DNA of 64,000 nt from Pseudobdellovibrionaceae bacterium (GCA_947444305.1 CANEZP010000002.1:347478-411477), one strand, 5' to 3'; shown: positions 6,971-16,010, counted from the stretch's first letter. Notes: a model not told the origin generated them from the sequence alone. Made by a program: numbers and translations.

Positions 6971-8829
6971 CGAATCACATTGCCCTGGTCGGTTCGCCCA
7001 ACTCGGGCAAAACAACCCTCTTCAACTGGCTGACCGGCTCGAAATTCAAAACCGTGAATTACGCGGGCTCGACCGTCGACGCGCACCGGGGTTCTACTTT
7101 GCCGGTGTACGGCCCGGCCCTTACCGTTTTGGATACGCCCGGTATTTATTCTTTGCAGCCGCACGGGCGCGACGAAGAAGTAACCTTAGAGACTTTGACC
7201 GCGACCGATGATGTGCGGGCGGTGATCTTAGTGATCGACGGCACGCAACTGAACCGCCAGCTCTATCTCGTGCGGCAAATGCAGGAGCTTGGGTTACCGA
7301 TGGTCCTGGCCGTCACGATGATGGACATCGTGAAAGAGTCAGGCCGCCGCTTAGATTTAGAAAAGTTGAGCGAACTTTGCGATGCGCCCGTCGTGCGCGT
7401 CGACGGCCGTTTAGGCGGAGGCGTGATCGACGTCGTCGAGGCCGCGCGCAGTTTATCTACGGTTCATCCCGGCCGTCGCGCGCGTGGGCTACAGTGGGAC
7501 GACGCGCGGATTGAACGCGAGATATCGGTGGCCGAAGCGTGGACTAAACTTGTTGTATTTAAAGCGCCTGATCGGCTTACCCTAGATCACCTACGCCGGT
7601 GGGACCGCATTTTGCTGCACCCATGGTGGGGGATCCTTACTTTCTTTCTCATCATGGGCACATTGTTTTCGTCGATCTTTTGGGTCGCCGCACCCGCGAT
7701 GGATTTGGTGGACGCGGCTTTCTCGGCGCTCGCTTCCGGTTTAAATTCCGTACTCGGTGAGAACGCCTTTTCGGATTTTGTTTCGAACGGTGTCGTGGCC
7801 GGCGTCGGCGCGGTGTTAGTGTTCGTGCCGCAGATTTTTATTTTGTTTTTTGGTTTCACTTTGCTCGAGGATTCGGGCTACCTCGCCCGCGCGGCCACGA
7901 TCGTCGACCGGCCCCTGCACAAATTGGGTTTGAGCGGCCGCGCCTTCGTGCCGATCCTCTCCGGTTTTGCCTGCGCGGTGCCCGCGGTGATGGCTTCGCG
8001 AAACATCCGCTCCGCGCGCGAGCGTTGGATCACCGTCTTTATTATTCCGTTCATGACTTGCTCGGCCCGGTTGCCGGTCTACGCTTTATTGCTCACGTTT
8101 CTTTTCCATGACCAGCCGGCTTGGAAGGGCGGGGTCGCTTTGACCGGTTTGTACATCGGTGGCCTGTTTATCGGTTCGGTCGCGGCGATGATTCTAAATC
8201 GCATATTAAAGAAAAGCGCCGACTCGCATTTTTTGATGGAGCTTCCCATTTACCGCTGGCCCAAGCCCGGCTTTACTTTGCACATCGCTCTACGGCGCAC
8301 GATCTCGTACGTGAAGCGCGCGGGTCCCACGATTTTTGTTTTCGTTTTGATTCTGTGGATCGGCACGCATTTTCCCTACCAAAGCGGCGTCACGCCCGAG
8401 GTTCAGTTGCGCGAGAGCGTGATCGGCCGGGTCGGCGTTGCGGTTGAGCCCGTGTTTCATCCCATGGGTCTCGATTGGCGCGCGGGCCTGGGCATGATGT
8501 CGGCCTTCGTCGCGCGCGAAGTTTTCGTTTCCTCGTTGGCGGTTATCTTCAGCATCGCCGATACCGATGCTTCTTTGCAGGACACGTTGCTCACGCGTAT
8601 GCGCGAGGCGACCTTTACCGACGGGCGTGCGATCTTCACCGGTGCGAGCGTCACGGGCTTGATTTTATTTTTCATGATCGCGCTGCAATGCCTGAGCACG
8701 ACCGGCATCACTTGGCGCGAAATGGGCTCCTGGAAATACGCCGTCGGCCAACTCATCGTCATGAACGCCTTGGCCTACATCGTCGCGGTCGCGGCCGTCC
8801 AATCCCTCCGCGCTCTGGGCATCGGCTGA
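6952..8829 (+). CDS. feoB: ferrous iron transporter FeoB
   Basis: The 625-residue inner-membrane Fe2+ permease has an N-terminal G domain (G1 GSPNSGKTT at about residue 13, G3 DTPGIYS) followed by about eight membrane segments with two Gate repeats. LEDSGYLARAA with FVPILSGFACAVPAVMA is one, and AGLGMMSAFVAREVFVSSL near the C-terminus belongs to the other. The G4 position reads VTMMD, where NxxD is canonical, a visible deviation. It is shorter than E. coli FeoB (773 aa). It overlaps feoA by 19 nt and the HTH gene on the opposite strand at its 3' end. Confidence 0.93.
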   Translation: MSVDQIANHIALVGSPNSGKTTLFNWLTGSKFKTVNYAGSTVDAHRGSTLPVYGPALTVLDTPGIYSLQPHGRDEEVTLETLTATDDVRAVILVIDGTQLNRQLYLVRQMQELGLPMVLAVTMMDIVKESGRRLDLEKLSELCDAPVVRVDGRLGGGVIDVVEAARSLSTVHPGRRARGLQWDDARIEREISVAEAWTKLVVFKAPDRLTLDHLRRWDRILLHPWWGILTFFLIMGTLFSSIFWVAAPAMDLVDAAFSALASGLNSVLGENAFSDFVSNGVVAGVGAVLVFVPQIFILFFGFTLLEDSGYLARAATIVDRPLHKLGLSGRAFVPILSGFACAVPAVMASRNIRSARERWITVFIIPFMTCSARLPVYALLLTFLFHDQPAWKGGVALTGLYIGGLFIGSVAAMILNRILKKSADSHFLMELPIYRWPKPGFTLHIALRRTISYVKRAGPTIFVFVLILWIGTHFPYQSGVTPEVQLRESVIGRVGVAVEPVFHPMGLDWRAGLGMMSAFVAREVFVSSLAVIFSIADTDASLQDTLLTRMREATFTDGRAIFTGASVTGLILFFMIALQCLSTTGITWREMGSWKYAVGQLIVMNALAYIVAVAAVQSLRALGIG

Positions 8830-9153
8830 TCCTTCTGCGAAGCGGGCTTCGTCCGTTGGGCGTGGCCTGAGTTCGGAGCGTCCGGCCGAAAGCGAGGTGT
8901 CTACCGAAAGCATGAAGCGGAATTCCGGACAAAGCCTGGCGAGGTAATGAAACAACTGATTGATGGTCAGCCTTTCCAATGTCTTGTTCTGAACGCGACT
9001 CACGTTCGCGCGGGACGTTCCCATGAGTATCGCGGCTTGCCGCTGGTTCAATTGTTTACGTTGGATCGTCCGATCGATCGCGACGCAAAGTTCAAGCTTC
9101 ATCGGATCAAGAAGTCCATTCTCGGTCGCAAGGTATTCGGGCGGACGTGACAT
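8665..9153 (-). CDS. XRE/HTH-type transcriptional regulator (antitoxin-like)
   Basis: The reading frame is 162 residues. Residues ~15-85 form an XRE helix-turn-helix (KQLNQRQAAILMGTSRANVS, with RVQNKTLERLTINQLFHYLA) of the HigA/NadS-like HTH_37 type, often an antitoxin or autoregulator. Residues after about 105 are antisense to the feoB 3' end (165 nt of overlap) and read as low-complexity charged sequence, so the original stop codon may have been lost. GAGGAGCC precedes the ATG. No toxin partner is found next to it, only a short open frame (about 9166-9244) ending just before this gene. Confidence 0.65.
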   Translation of the reverse strand: MSRPPEYLATENGLLDPMKLELCVAIDRTIQRKQLNQRQAAILMGTSRANVSRVQNKTLERLTINQLFHYLARLCPEFRFMLSVDTSLSAGRSELRPRPTDEARFAEGSADAQSAEGLDGRDRDDVGQGVHDDELADGVFPGAHFAPSDAGRAQALQRDHEK

Positions 9154-9166
9154 TAAGGCTCCTCAA

Positions 9167-9271
9167 GCAAAGGCGTCGAAATGAACAAATCAAGGGCCTG
9201 CGCGATCGTGAGAGATTTCAGGTTCTCCACGTAAGCGTACGCACCCTATTTGTTCATTTCGACGCCTTTGC
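9167..9271. repeat. perfect 24-bp inverted repeat with a 57-bp spacer
   Basis: Positions 9167-9190 and 9248-9271 are exact reverse complements (24 of 24). They sit 14 bp upstream of the HTH gene start, in the 204-nt gap between that gene and the secreted protease. Both arms encode FISTPL when read outward, so the arrangement could be a partial inverted duplication of coding sequence, an invertible segment, or an RNA stem of the HTH transcript. No recombinase gene is adjacent. Confidence 0.85.
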
Positions 9272-9357
9272 AATATACGCTGTCGGGGCTCCGACCCACC
9301 AAAGCGGGACTGTCTGATTTCCGAATGGAAAATCGGACGGGCCGGTGGTCCGCCGGC

Positions 9358-10281
9358 TCAGCGGCAATCACCGGTGGCTTCGATGCTTTTGATTTCTTTT
9401 TTTCCGGCGTCGACGCGGATGCATTTTTGCCCGAAGATTTCGGTGCGGTTGAATCCGTCGACGAATTTTCCCTCGCGCGTGACGAGCGGCGTGAAGAACA
9501 CGACCGCGGTGTCGCCGATCATATCGAGTTGCGCCGAGGTTACGCCGACGACCAAACCTTTTTCGTCGAGCACCGGTCCGCCGGAGGCGCCGGTGATGTC
9601 CACGTCGGGAGTCTTGCAAAAGAGCACGCCGCGGAACCCGCCTTCGAGCATGGTGAAACCACGGAATTCGCAGGGCATCGTGACGGGTTCGCCCCGCGAC
9701 GTGAAGGGGTAACCGTTCACGCTTAGATTTTCGTTCAACCGCAAGGGAGATAGCGAGAGATCGCGCAGGCCGAGCGAGGCGACCTCGTCGAAATTGGCCA
9801 CGCCGTCGACGATGCTCACGTCGGAGCCCGCGCCCGAGCGGAGTCCTTGATTAGGAACGTACCCGAGCGAAATTTGCTTTTGATTCTGAAAAAGAATCTC
9901 CTGCGGGTTTGCGCTCAGAAAAAATTGCGGTTTGATTTCGGCGAAGTTTGAGCGGCCAACGCCGTTCACGTATTCCACCCGGGACGCGGCAAAGCGACCT
10001 CCGGATCGTAAAGCGGCGGGCGCGATGAAGATCTGTTTCGAAGTCCTCACTTGATGAATGACGTGGGCGGCGGTGATCCACCGGGATTGGCCCTGACTCG
10101 TCAGCCGGAAGGCCGTGCCGTGGTATTGAATCACTTTTTGCGAGGGATCGAAGAGCAGCGGTTTTTCCGAGTAGACTATGCCCAGGGCCGGAACGGGTTG
10201 GGCAAACGCGGGCCCAAGCGCAAAAATACAGGCTTGGCTAATAAATAGATAGGCGAGTAACCGGTAAGGCACGTAGCTCAT
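9358..10281 (-). CDS. exported trypsin-like serine protease
   Basis: The 307-residue protein has a signal peptide ending near PAFAQ and one chymotrypsin-fold domain. The catalytic His is in WITAAHVIH (~residue 75), a candidate Asp is in GSDVSIVD, and the nucleophile Ser is in ITGASGGPV. Two Cys flank the Ser region (PCEFRGF and LFCKTPD) and may form a disulfide. The start MSYVPYRLL has GGAGG 7 nt upstream; a 10-residue upstream extension is less likely. It is followed on the same strand of this block by a second protease of related fold. A secreted or periplasmic role is inferred; substrate unknown. Confidence 0.85.
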   Translation of the reverse strand: MSYVPYRLLAYLFISQACIFALGPAFAQPVPALGIVYSEKPLLFDPSQKVIQYHGTAFRLTSQGQSRWITAAHVIHQVRTSKQIFIAPAALRSGGRFAASRVEYVNGVGRSNFAEIKPQFFLSANPQEILFQNQKQISLGYVPNQGLRSGAGSDVSIVDGVANFDEVASLGLRDLSLSPLRLNENLSVNGYPFTSRGEPVTMPCEFRGFTMLEGGFRGVLFCKTPDVDITGASGGPVLDEKGLVVGVTSAQLDMIGDTAVVFFTPLVTREGKFVDGFNRTEIFGQKCIRVDAGKKEIKSIEATGDCR

Positions 10282-10340
10282 CCTGGAGCCTCCGCCTCTT
10301 AACAATAGCAATAAGAACGCCAGGACCCGCGGGCCGCGGT

Positions 10341-11807
10341 CTATTTACCGTCGCAAACTTTGAGCTGAGTTTTATGGAAGCGAATATTCTTACCCAAGCC
10401 GATCGTAAGCTCCGCCGTGCCTTTGCTTTTTAAAGCTTCCACATCGTAGGTTAACGTAAACTTCTCGGACCGTAGGCCCGCGGCTTCCGACGTTAACTCC
10501 CAATGGGGCGAAAGCTTAGCGCCTGAGAAAGACACGTCTAAGTCCAGCGGAGATTTCGCGTTGCCGAGCGCCGAGGGATAAATGCAATCCGGCACGCGCA
10601 GAAAGACCGCCTGCGAAACAAGCTTTACGATCTGATCCATCTCGTTAGCGCGCTCGACTGCGTAGTGAAACGTTTCGTCAGTGAGGGGAAGATTTTTGAG
10701 CTCAGTCTCGGCTTGGTTCCGAACCTTTTCGGGAAATAGGGCCGGTTTAGGAAGCTGAACAAAATCGCGATTACAATCGGCATGAATTGATTTACCGAGG
10801 TCATTGATATCGGGCATGCACGCGAGGTTCGTTCCCCAACCGATGTGCCCGAGCACCGTCGTTTCATCTGTGATTTTGAAAAACGTAGATGCTAAACTGT
10901 TCAGTACGTCGACCGTCGGTGGGGCAAGCTGACCGCCGATAATTCCGACTAATTCGTCTTTATCATTGTAGATCGGCGAACCGGAATTGGATGGGCCGAT
11001 CAAACAGTGTGCGAACATCAACATTGGATCTCTAGGCGCATCGAGGAAAGGCGCGAAGGTCGTATTGTAAACGGCTTTGCATTCACGGCGTTCAACCGCG
11101 GATTTGTCTTTCGCGTCCCGGTACGGAGAAACGCCGAAGATATGGTAAGTCTCACCGGCGACGATGCCGTTGAAATTCAACTTTGCGCCCTTAAAGCCTT
11201 CCATCTCTTCCAGCAGGGACAAGAACGCGTAGTCCGGTTTCAAGCCACCGATTGAAAATTCGACGGGACTGATGGCCATCAAGGCGGTTACGAAACTAAA
11301 TTTGCCGTCGAACTTGCCCGGTGCACTGCCGGGCACGGTGATGACGATGCTCGAACGTAGTGGGGCGTAGGGTTCGTTAACGACATTTTCGACGCAATGG
11401 CGATTGGTGAGCACAACTTTCGGGGCGACGAGAACTCCGGTGCACGTTCCGAAATTACCGATGTGAACCATGACGACGTAGGGTTGGCAGTTTGTTCCTT
11501 CGGCGCACCAAAAGTTTGAAAAAGAACTTCCGCCGCTGGGAAATGCGGGACGATACCCGCGGCCGTTCAACATCCACTGTTTTTGTTGATTGAGCATAAA
11601 CTGAGAGTAAGTAGCCGTGAAAACAGGCTTGGCGCTATCCGTGGTCGCCGGTGCCGACTCGGGCGAAGGCGACGGCGATGCGGGCGGCGAACCGACCGGC
11701 GGTGGATTGCTGAAGCCCCGCGGAATGGGAGGATCTTTTTTCTTGCTCTCGCAATTGACTAGAGTGAAACCGACAATCACCGTAAGGGCTAAGCTTAATT
11801 TTTTCAT
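10341..11807 (-). CDS. lipoprotein with trypsin-like serine protease domain
   Basis: The 488-residue protein begins with a lipoprotein signal peptide (MKKLSLALTVIVGFTLVNC, lipobox LVNC). A Pro/Ser-rich linker follows, then a chymotrypsin-fold domain at about residues 95-320. The oxyanion/Cys and His region reads TCTGVLVAPKVVLTNRHCV, and the Ser region IGPSNSGSPIYN. The roughly 150 C-terminal residues (LDVSFSGAKLSPHWELTS and following) look like a beta-rich accessory domain with paired Cys. It is tethered to a membrane, unlike its neighbour at 9358-10281. Function is inferred from the fold only. Confidence 0.85.
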   Translation of the reverse strand: MKKLSLALTVIVGFTLVNCESKKKDPPIPRGFSNPPPVGSPPASPSPSPESAPATTDSAKPVFTATYSQFMLNQQKQWMLNGRGYRPAFPSGGSSFSNFWCAEGTNCQPYVVMVHIGNFGTCTGVLVAPKVVLTNRHCVENVVNEPYAPLRSSIVITVPGSAPGKFDGKFSFVTALMAISPVEFSIGGLKPDYAFLSLLEEMEGFKGAKLNFNGIVAGETYHIFGVSPYRDAKDKSAVERRECKAVYNTTFAPFLDAPRDPMLMFAHCLIGPSNSGSPIYNDKDELVGIIGGQLAPPTVDVLNSLASTFFKITDETTVLGHIGWGTNLACMPDINDLGKSIHADCNRDFVQLPKPALFPEKVRNQAETELKNLPLTDETFHYAVERANEMDQIVKLVSQAVFLRVPDCIYPSALGNAKSPLDLDVSFSGAKLSPHWELTSEAAGLRSEKFTLTYDVEALKSKGTAELTIGLGKNIRFHKTQLKVCDGK

Positions 11808-11898
11808 TAAGCTTTAGAATTGCAAACCTGGGACCCGCGTAGAGTCGGCCTATTGGACTAGGCAACCCCGGTGACGAATTGGGCTTTACGATTAGAGA

Positions 11899-12297
11899 CT
11901 AGCGCTGGCGCAGGCTGCGGCCGGCGTAGAAGAGGACGAGAGGATTTTGCGTGTCGATCGTGATTTGCGCGGGCTGGAGCACTTGCGCGGGCAGAATGGG
12001 TTCGCAATCCAAACGTTCGATCGTGTAAACGCCGCGACTGTGACGAATTACCGATTTAGCTTTGCCGTCGGCGCATTCGCCGTCTTCAAGGTAAGTGAGA
12101 AATAGCCCTACGGCGATGGATTCTTCGTTCAAAGAAATACCGCCCGCCCGGGCGCCTTCGAGACCTGCGCCGGAATTTGAAACGCTCGAGAGTGCGGTCG
12201 CGTTCAGCACACCTTTGCCGGAACAGTTTTGGAAACCGAGCACAAGGATCGAGAAGAGCGCGAATAAGGAAATCGATTGTTTCGAATATTTCTTCAA
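11899..12297 (-). CDS. small lipoprotein, TTG start
   Basis: The likely protein is 132 residues with signal peptide LKKYSKQSISLFALFSILVL and lipobox GFQNC, a form often seen in Bdellovibrio-type lipoproteins. The rest has no recognised domain. The open frame extends about 100 codons upstream of the TTG, but that part is basic low-complexity sequence antisense to the neighbouring gene. The TTG at 12297 has GGGGTGA just before it and places the signal peptide correctly, so it was preferred. Confidence 0.7.
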   Translation of the reverse strand: MKKYSKQSISLFALFSILVLGFQNCSGKGVLNATALSSVSNSGAGLEGARAGGISLNEESIAVGLFLTYLEDGECADGKAKSVIRHSRGVYTIERLDCEPILPAQVLQPAQITIDTQNPLVLFYAGRSLRQR

Positions 12298-12365
12298 ACG
12301 TTCACCCCGTCTATTTCCATAATAAGACGTATCGGAACAATGCCGCAGAACTTTCCTAGCCGTTC

Positions 12366-13394
12366 TCAATTTGAGACGGTGGGAAGATAGATCGGCTGGT
12401 TTGCGCAGCGGGGGAGTCTTCCGCCTTGCCACTTTCCATGCCGGCTGACGTGGTGGGCCTCGCGAAGTTTCTTTCGGAGGAGCTTCGTCAGCGCTTGCGG
12501 GATGATGACTCGATCCAAACCCGGATCCTCGGGGCTGATCGCCGTTTCGGACGTAAAATACAAGCGCCCCGGCTGACCGCCCAGATCCGCGATGAGTTGG
12601 CTCCATTGTTCAACGGGCAGCGGCTCGTTCGCCACGGAAGGATCCAGCGCCCACAACGAAATCTTACCGTCCTCACTCACTTCAAGCACGGGCGCGGTGT
12701 GATATTTCCACGCGACTTTCTTCTCGGGCGCCTTATCGACGAATTCGAGCTTCGGATAAAAATGAGTTTCGCCCGCGGGCACGACGAAGGCTTTTCCGCA
12801 CTGGACACCTTTGTTTTTAAGCAAATTGCACATCTCCCAAGCCCGGGCGTAACAAATGTCACTGTGACCGAACGGAATGTGCGGCTGAGTCGCGAGATAA
12901 GCAAAAAGTTCGCGCGCGTACGGGGCAGAGACTTGGCTGATCGGCGCCTGACCGATATTGATCGTCTCGAGATTTGCTTCACGTACGAATCGGTCGATCT
13001 TCGGCGCGGGAGTTAGACTGCTTTGAATTTCCCACGGCCGGTCGTGATAAACTTCCGCGAAATTTTCGAGCGCATCCGTCAGTCGCTCGTCATCGTAGTT
13101 TGAAAGTGTAATCAGCTTGTCAAAATCCGCGATCGAATTAGCGTCAACGATCGCCTTTTCGGTGAGCTGCTCAGAAGCTTGGATCAATTCATCTTTGCGC
13201 GTATTCGAATTGTTGAGCAGGCAGGCACGTTGCTCAAGTATCAAATCGGCGGGCGATTCCGCATTTATTTCGGCGGCGGTTTGAAATCCGAACGTGCAAA
13301 AAAACGCGGCAATGGCCAAAAAGGGGAACCGTCCCGTACATAACTTGGACACCCCTTTCTTATAAAACCCTGAAATTTTGCCGTCAGATTTCAT
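12366..13394 (-). CDS. exported protein-glutaminase-like deamidase (Cys-His-Asp)
   Basis: The 342-residue protein has an N-terminal membrane/signal segment (about 20-42). Its middle matches the pattern of bacterial protein-glutaminase (Gln_deamidase_2 family): SDICYARAWEMC with Cys181, a Cys-containing strand GVQCGKAFVVP, WKYHTAPVLEV with His232 and LWALDPSV with Asp251. In the Chryseobacterium enzyme the same Cys-His-Asp order deamidates protein glutamine to glutamate. The N-terminal ~150 residues could be a pro-region, as in that enzyme, but this is inference. It belongs to the secreted-enzyme block 9.3-15.5 kb and is divergent from the gene at 13530. Confidence 0.65.
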   Translation of the reverse strand: MKSDGKISGFYKKGVSKLCTGRFPFLAIAAFFCTFGFQTAAEINAESPADLILEQRACLLNNSNTRKDELIQASEQLTEKAIVDANSIADFDKLITLSNYDDERLTDALENFAEVYHDRPWEIQSSLTPAPKIDRFVREANLETINIGQAPISQVSAPYARELFAYLATQPHIPFGHSDICYARAWEMCNLLKNKGVQCGKAFVVPAGETHFYPKLEFVDKAPEKKVAWKYHTAPVLEVSEDGKISLWALDPSVANEPLPVEQWSQLIADLGGQPGRLYFTSETAISPEDPGLDRVIIPQALTKLLRKKLREAHHVSRHGKWQGGRLPRCANQPIYLPTVSN

Positions 13395-13529
13395 TCAAAT
13401 TTAAAGTTGCAAGACCAAAGCCGATTCATGGCCGGCCTGCCGCTCACCGAACGATAAATTCGCAACTAATCTTTTCATAATCGAACAAATCCGATTTGTA
13501 GGGCTCTCACCGCGTGATAGGGGCCAGGG

Positions 13530-15464
13530 ATGAAATTGATCATCACCGCTTTTATTTTTTTCGGCGCCGTCGCGCACGCGGCATCTCGCTCTGCGTTCAT
13601 CATTGAATGGACCGAAATTGCCGCAAAATATTTGAGCCCGGCCGAGATGAAAACGGCCGAGTACATTCTGAACGATATTCTATGGCAAGATAATCAGCGA
13701 ACCATGGACGCCCGGCTTTATGATCGGATCGTGGACTCGAAGAAGACCGGGCTCGAGCAACTCAAAACAGTTGCCGCGAAGGCCGCTCGGGGCGATCGAT
13801 CCGCGCGTCATATTTTGCTTACGTTACTCGAGACCTCAAGCCGGCCCCGTTCGCTGAAGGATTTGCTCCGTTCTGGATTGCCTTCCGGTAAAGCGGTCGC
13901 GGGCCCCGAGCCGCTTCTGACCGTTCTTGACGACGGCGCAAGGGAATATGTTTCGCGGGCGATGGTGTCTTCAATGGCCGATACGCGCGAGCTCGTTCGC
14001 TATTTTGCGGAACAAGTTCTAAGCGATCCGCAAAACGTTGCGCTGGCCGAAGGCGTGACGAGCCTGATTGCGCAGCCGCGCTTCGCAAAAGATCCGCGGC
14101 TCACCAATTTCTTTTTGCTCATGAGCGTGCACCCGTATCCCCGTGTACGCATCGGCGGATTGTTCGGACTAGCGCAAGCGGCACCGAAGGATTCTTTTGT
14201 GCGCGGTCATTTACTAAGCGTCGGTCAAAAACCTGTTTCGTCCCTCTATGAAAAAGCGGACTTCGAAAGCGTAAAAAAGATTGTGGAGCGGGTCGGCGAT
14301 GAACGCTGGGAAAAAGTCTACCTTCCTTTATTCCAACGTTGGTTCGCTGATCCAATTCAGAATCGGCATCTCGATTTAGGCGACTACAACATGGATCGCA
14401 TCGCCCAGGCGGCGGCTTCCCAAGCCCTGCTCTTTAGCGTCGCCGGTATTGAGCGCGAGATCGAAATCGAATATGCGGATGAAGAAGTGGCCCGAATGAT
14501 CGAGCGGGTCGATGCGAGCACGGAACTGCCGCGTCTTCCGGCAAGTCTCGACGAGGGTGGTGCGGCCTTAGCGGTTTACACTCATCTTTGGTTTCCCGAA
14601 GAAGAGGAGGATCGGCCGCCGCTTGATGAACCCGACCAAATCGATGGGGATGATTTGCGGTTCATCTCAAGAATGGGAATGAGCGTTGAACCTCAACCCG
14701 AGAACGCGTGGATTTTGAAGGGCTTGGATTCATCATCGCGGCACGAAGCTTTTAAAGGGATGCTCAGCACGGGCGTCCAGGTCAATTACGGCGGTCTTAA
14801 CTCCGTCTTAAGTTTTTATAAATATAAAGTCCTCGATCTTCCCGCGCCACGAGAATACTTCGAAGCACTCGCGGGCTTTAAGCGACAGCTTCGCGCGAAG
14901 TACGACGAATGGGTCGCCGAGAACAAACGATTGGGCATAAAACTGGTCAACGTCGCGGAGCTCAACGGCGTTTTGCGGTCGGAGACGCAAGAAGTGAAGC
15001 AAGATCCCGGCAACGTCGTCAGCTTCGGCAAGCGTACGAAGAAATCAAAGGCCGAGTCTGAGGCGCCGCACGATTCGATTTTTACCGTTGGCTTTGATTC
15101 TATGTTCGCAACCCGCGCCCTGGCCGCGCTCGGGGACGAAGAAACCGCCACGGAAGTGTTACTCGGATTGCTGCCCGAGCGCTGGGCCACCACGCCGGCG
15201 GAAGGGGAGCGACTAGCGGAGCAACTCAACTCCTACGGACGTTTTGAACACCGCCGAATCAAACGCGCAACGCTAACCGAAACCGGCAAACGCCAAGCTC
15301 TACAATATCTATTTAATAGCTTAGAACTGTCGATGACCAAGCCAAAAGCCCGAACCTTACTCATCCGCTGGCTAGCCAATTTAAAGGATCCAACCCTAGC
15401 CAAAAACGCCCGCGAAGCCTTCGGCCACACCTGCATCACCGACCTAAGCTTACCTAAACGGTAA
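13530..15464 (+). CDS. large exported protein of unknown function
   Basis: The 644-residue protein has a signal peptide (MKLIITAFIFFGAVAHA). The rest is mostly helical; segments such as ASSRPRSLKDLLRSGL, GGLFGLAQAAPKDSF and ALAALGDEETATEVLLGLL suggest HEAT/ARM-like helical repeats. An acidic stretch (EEEEDRPPLDEPDQIDGDD) lies near residue 355. CAGGGATG gives a short ribosome binding site. No enzyme motif is recognised. It is divergent from the deamidase-like gene across a 135-nt gap that must hold both promoters. Confidence 0.7.
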   Translation: MKLIITAFIFFGAVAHAASRSAFIIEWTEIAAKYLSPAEMKTAEYILNDILWQDNQRTMDARLYDRIVDSKKTGLEQLKTVAAKAARGDRSARHILLTLLETSSRPRSLKDLLRSGLPSGKAVAGPEPLLTVLDDGAREYVSRAMVSSMADTRELVRYFAEQVLSDPQNVALAEGVTSLIAQPRFAKDPRLTNFFLLMSVHPYPRVRIGGLFGLAQAAPKDSFVRGHLLSVGQKPVSSLYEKADFESVKKIVERVGDERWEKVYLPLFQRWFADPIQNRHLDLGDYNMDRIAQAAASQALLFSVAGIEREIEIEYADEEVARMIERVDASTELPRLPASLDEGGAALAVYTHLWFPEEEEDRPPLDEPDQIDGDDLRFISRMGMSVEPQPENAWILKGLDSSSRHEAFKGMLSTGVQVNYGGLNSVLSFYKYKVLDLPAPREYFEALAGFKRQLRAKYDEWVAENKRLGIKLVNVAELNGVLRSETQEVKQDPGNVVSFGKRTKKSKAESEAPHDSIFTVGFDSMFATRALAALGDEETATEVLLGLLPERWATTPAEGERLAEQLNSYGRFEHRRIKRATLTETGKRQALQYLFNSLELSMTKPKARTLLIRWLANLKDPTLAKNAREAFGHTCITDLSLPKR

Positions 15465-15565
15465 AGCTTCGCCGTCCACAAAATAAAGAAGTCGGCCAAC
15501 ATGCATCGGACGAAGATTGCATATTGCAAATCGCGCTGAACGTCCCCAGCGATTTTCGACGGTTC

Positions 15566-15970
15566 TCAACCACAGCAGTTTTTGTGAACGATAACCTCTT
15601 TCGTTTTTCTTGCTCTATTTATCAAAAAAACTATCTGCCAAGACTCTTCACTTTTTTCTTCCGCTATTTGAATAAGGTACGTTGGGTAGCTTTCGGACAA
15701 GAAGTACCCGCCAAAGTCCCCAAGGCGCTCACGAATTTCAATGCTATCTAAGCCTCGTAGTCTTGAAGATGTCATGAGTGAATAAGCCATTCTTGCCCGT
15801 TGCTGTGGATCGGCCGTTTTAAATTTAACTTCGTCGAAAGCCGAGCTTCCCCAGCGCTGTTTAACTTGATGGGCAGTCATAGTTTTCCCGAGCCAAGGAC
15901 GTTCAGCGTAAAGCCAAACCGCGATCGAAAAGATCACTGCAAAAATAAAGAAGAGCATTTTATTTTTCAA
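15566..15970 (-). CDS. small membrane-anchored protein, unknown
   Basis: The 134-residue protein has an N-terminal hydrophobic segment (MLFFIFAVIFSIAVWLY), which could be a membrane anchor or signal peptide. A soluble part follows with KQRWGSSAFDEVKFK and RLGDFGGYFLSESYPT, ending VHKNCCG. No family recognised. It is convergent with the gene ending at 15464. Confidence 0.6.
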   Translation of the reverse strand: MKNKMLFFIFAVIFSIAVWLYAERPWLGKTMTAHQVKQRWGSSAFDEVKFKTADPQQRARMAYSLMTSSRLRGLDSIEIRERLGDFGGYFLSESYPTYLIQIAEEKSEESWQIVFLINRARKTKEVIVHKNCCG

Positions 15971-16010
15971 CTAGACCCTTCTGCACTCAAAAATAGAATG
16001 AACGAACCCG

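Noticed and set aside
9250..9726. 158-codon plus-strand frame starting in the inverted repeat
   Set aside because: Most of it is antisense to the secreted protease; only the first codons lie in the gap, and no ribosome binding site is present.
12298..12606. N-terminal extension of the small lipoprotein frame
   Set aside because: It overlaps the deamidase-like gene on the same strand and would bury the lipoprotein signal peptide.
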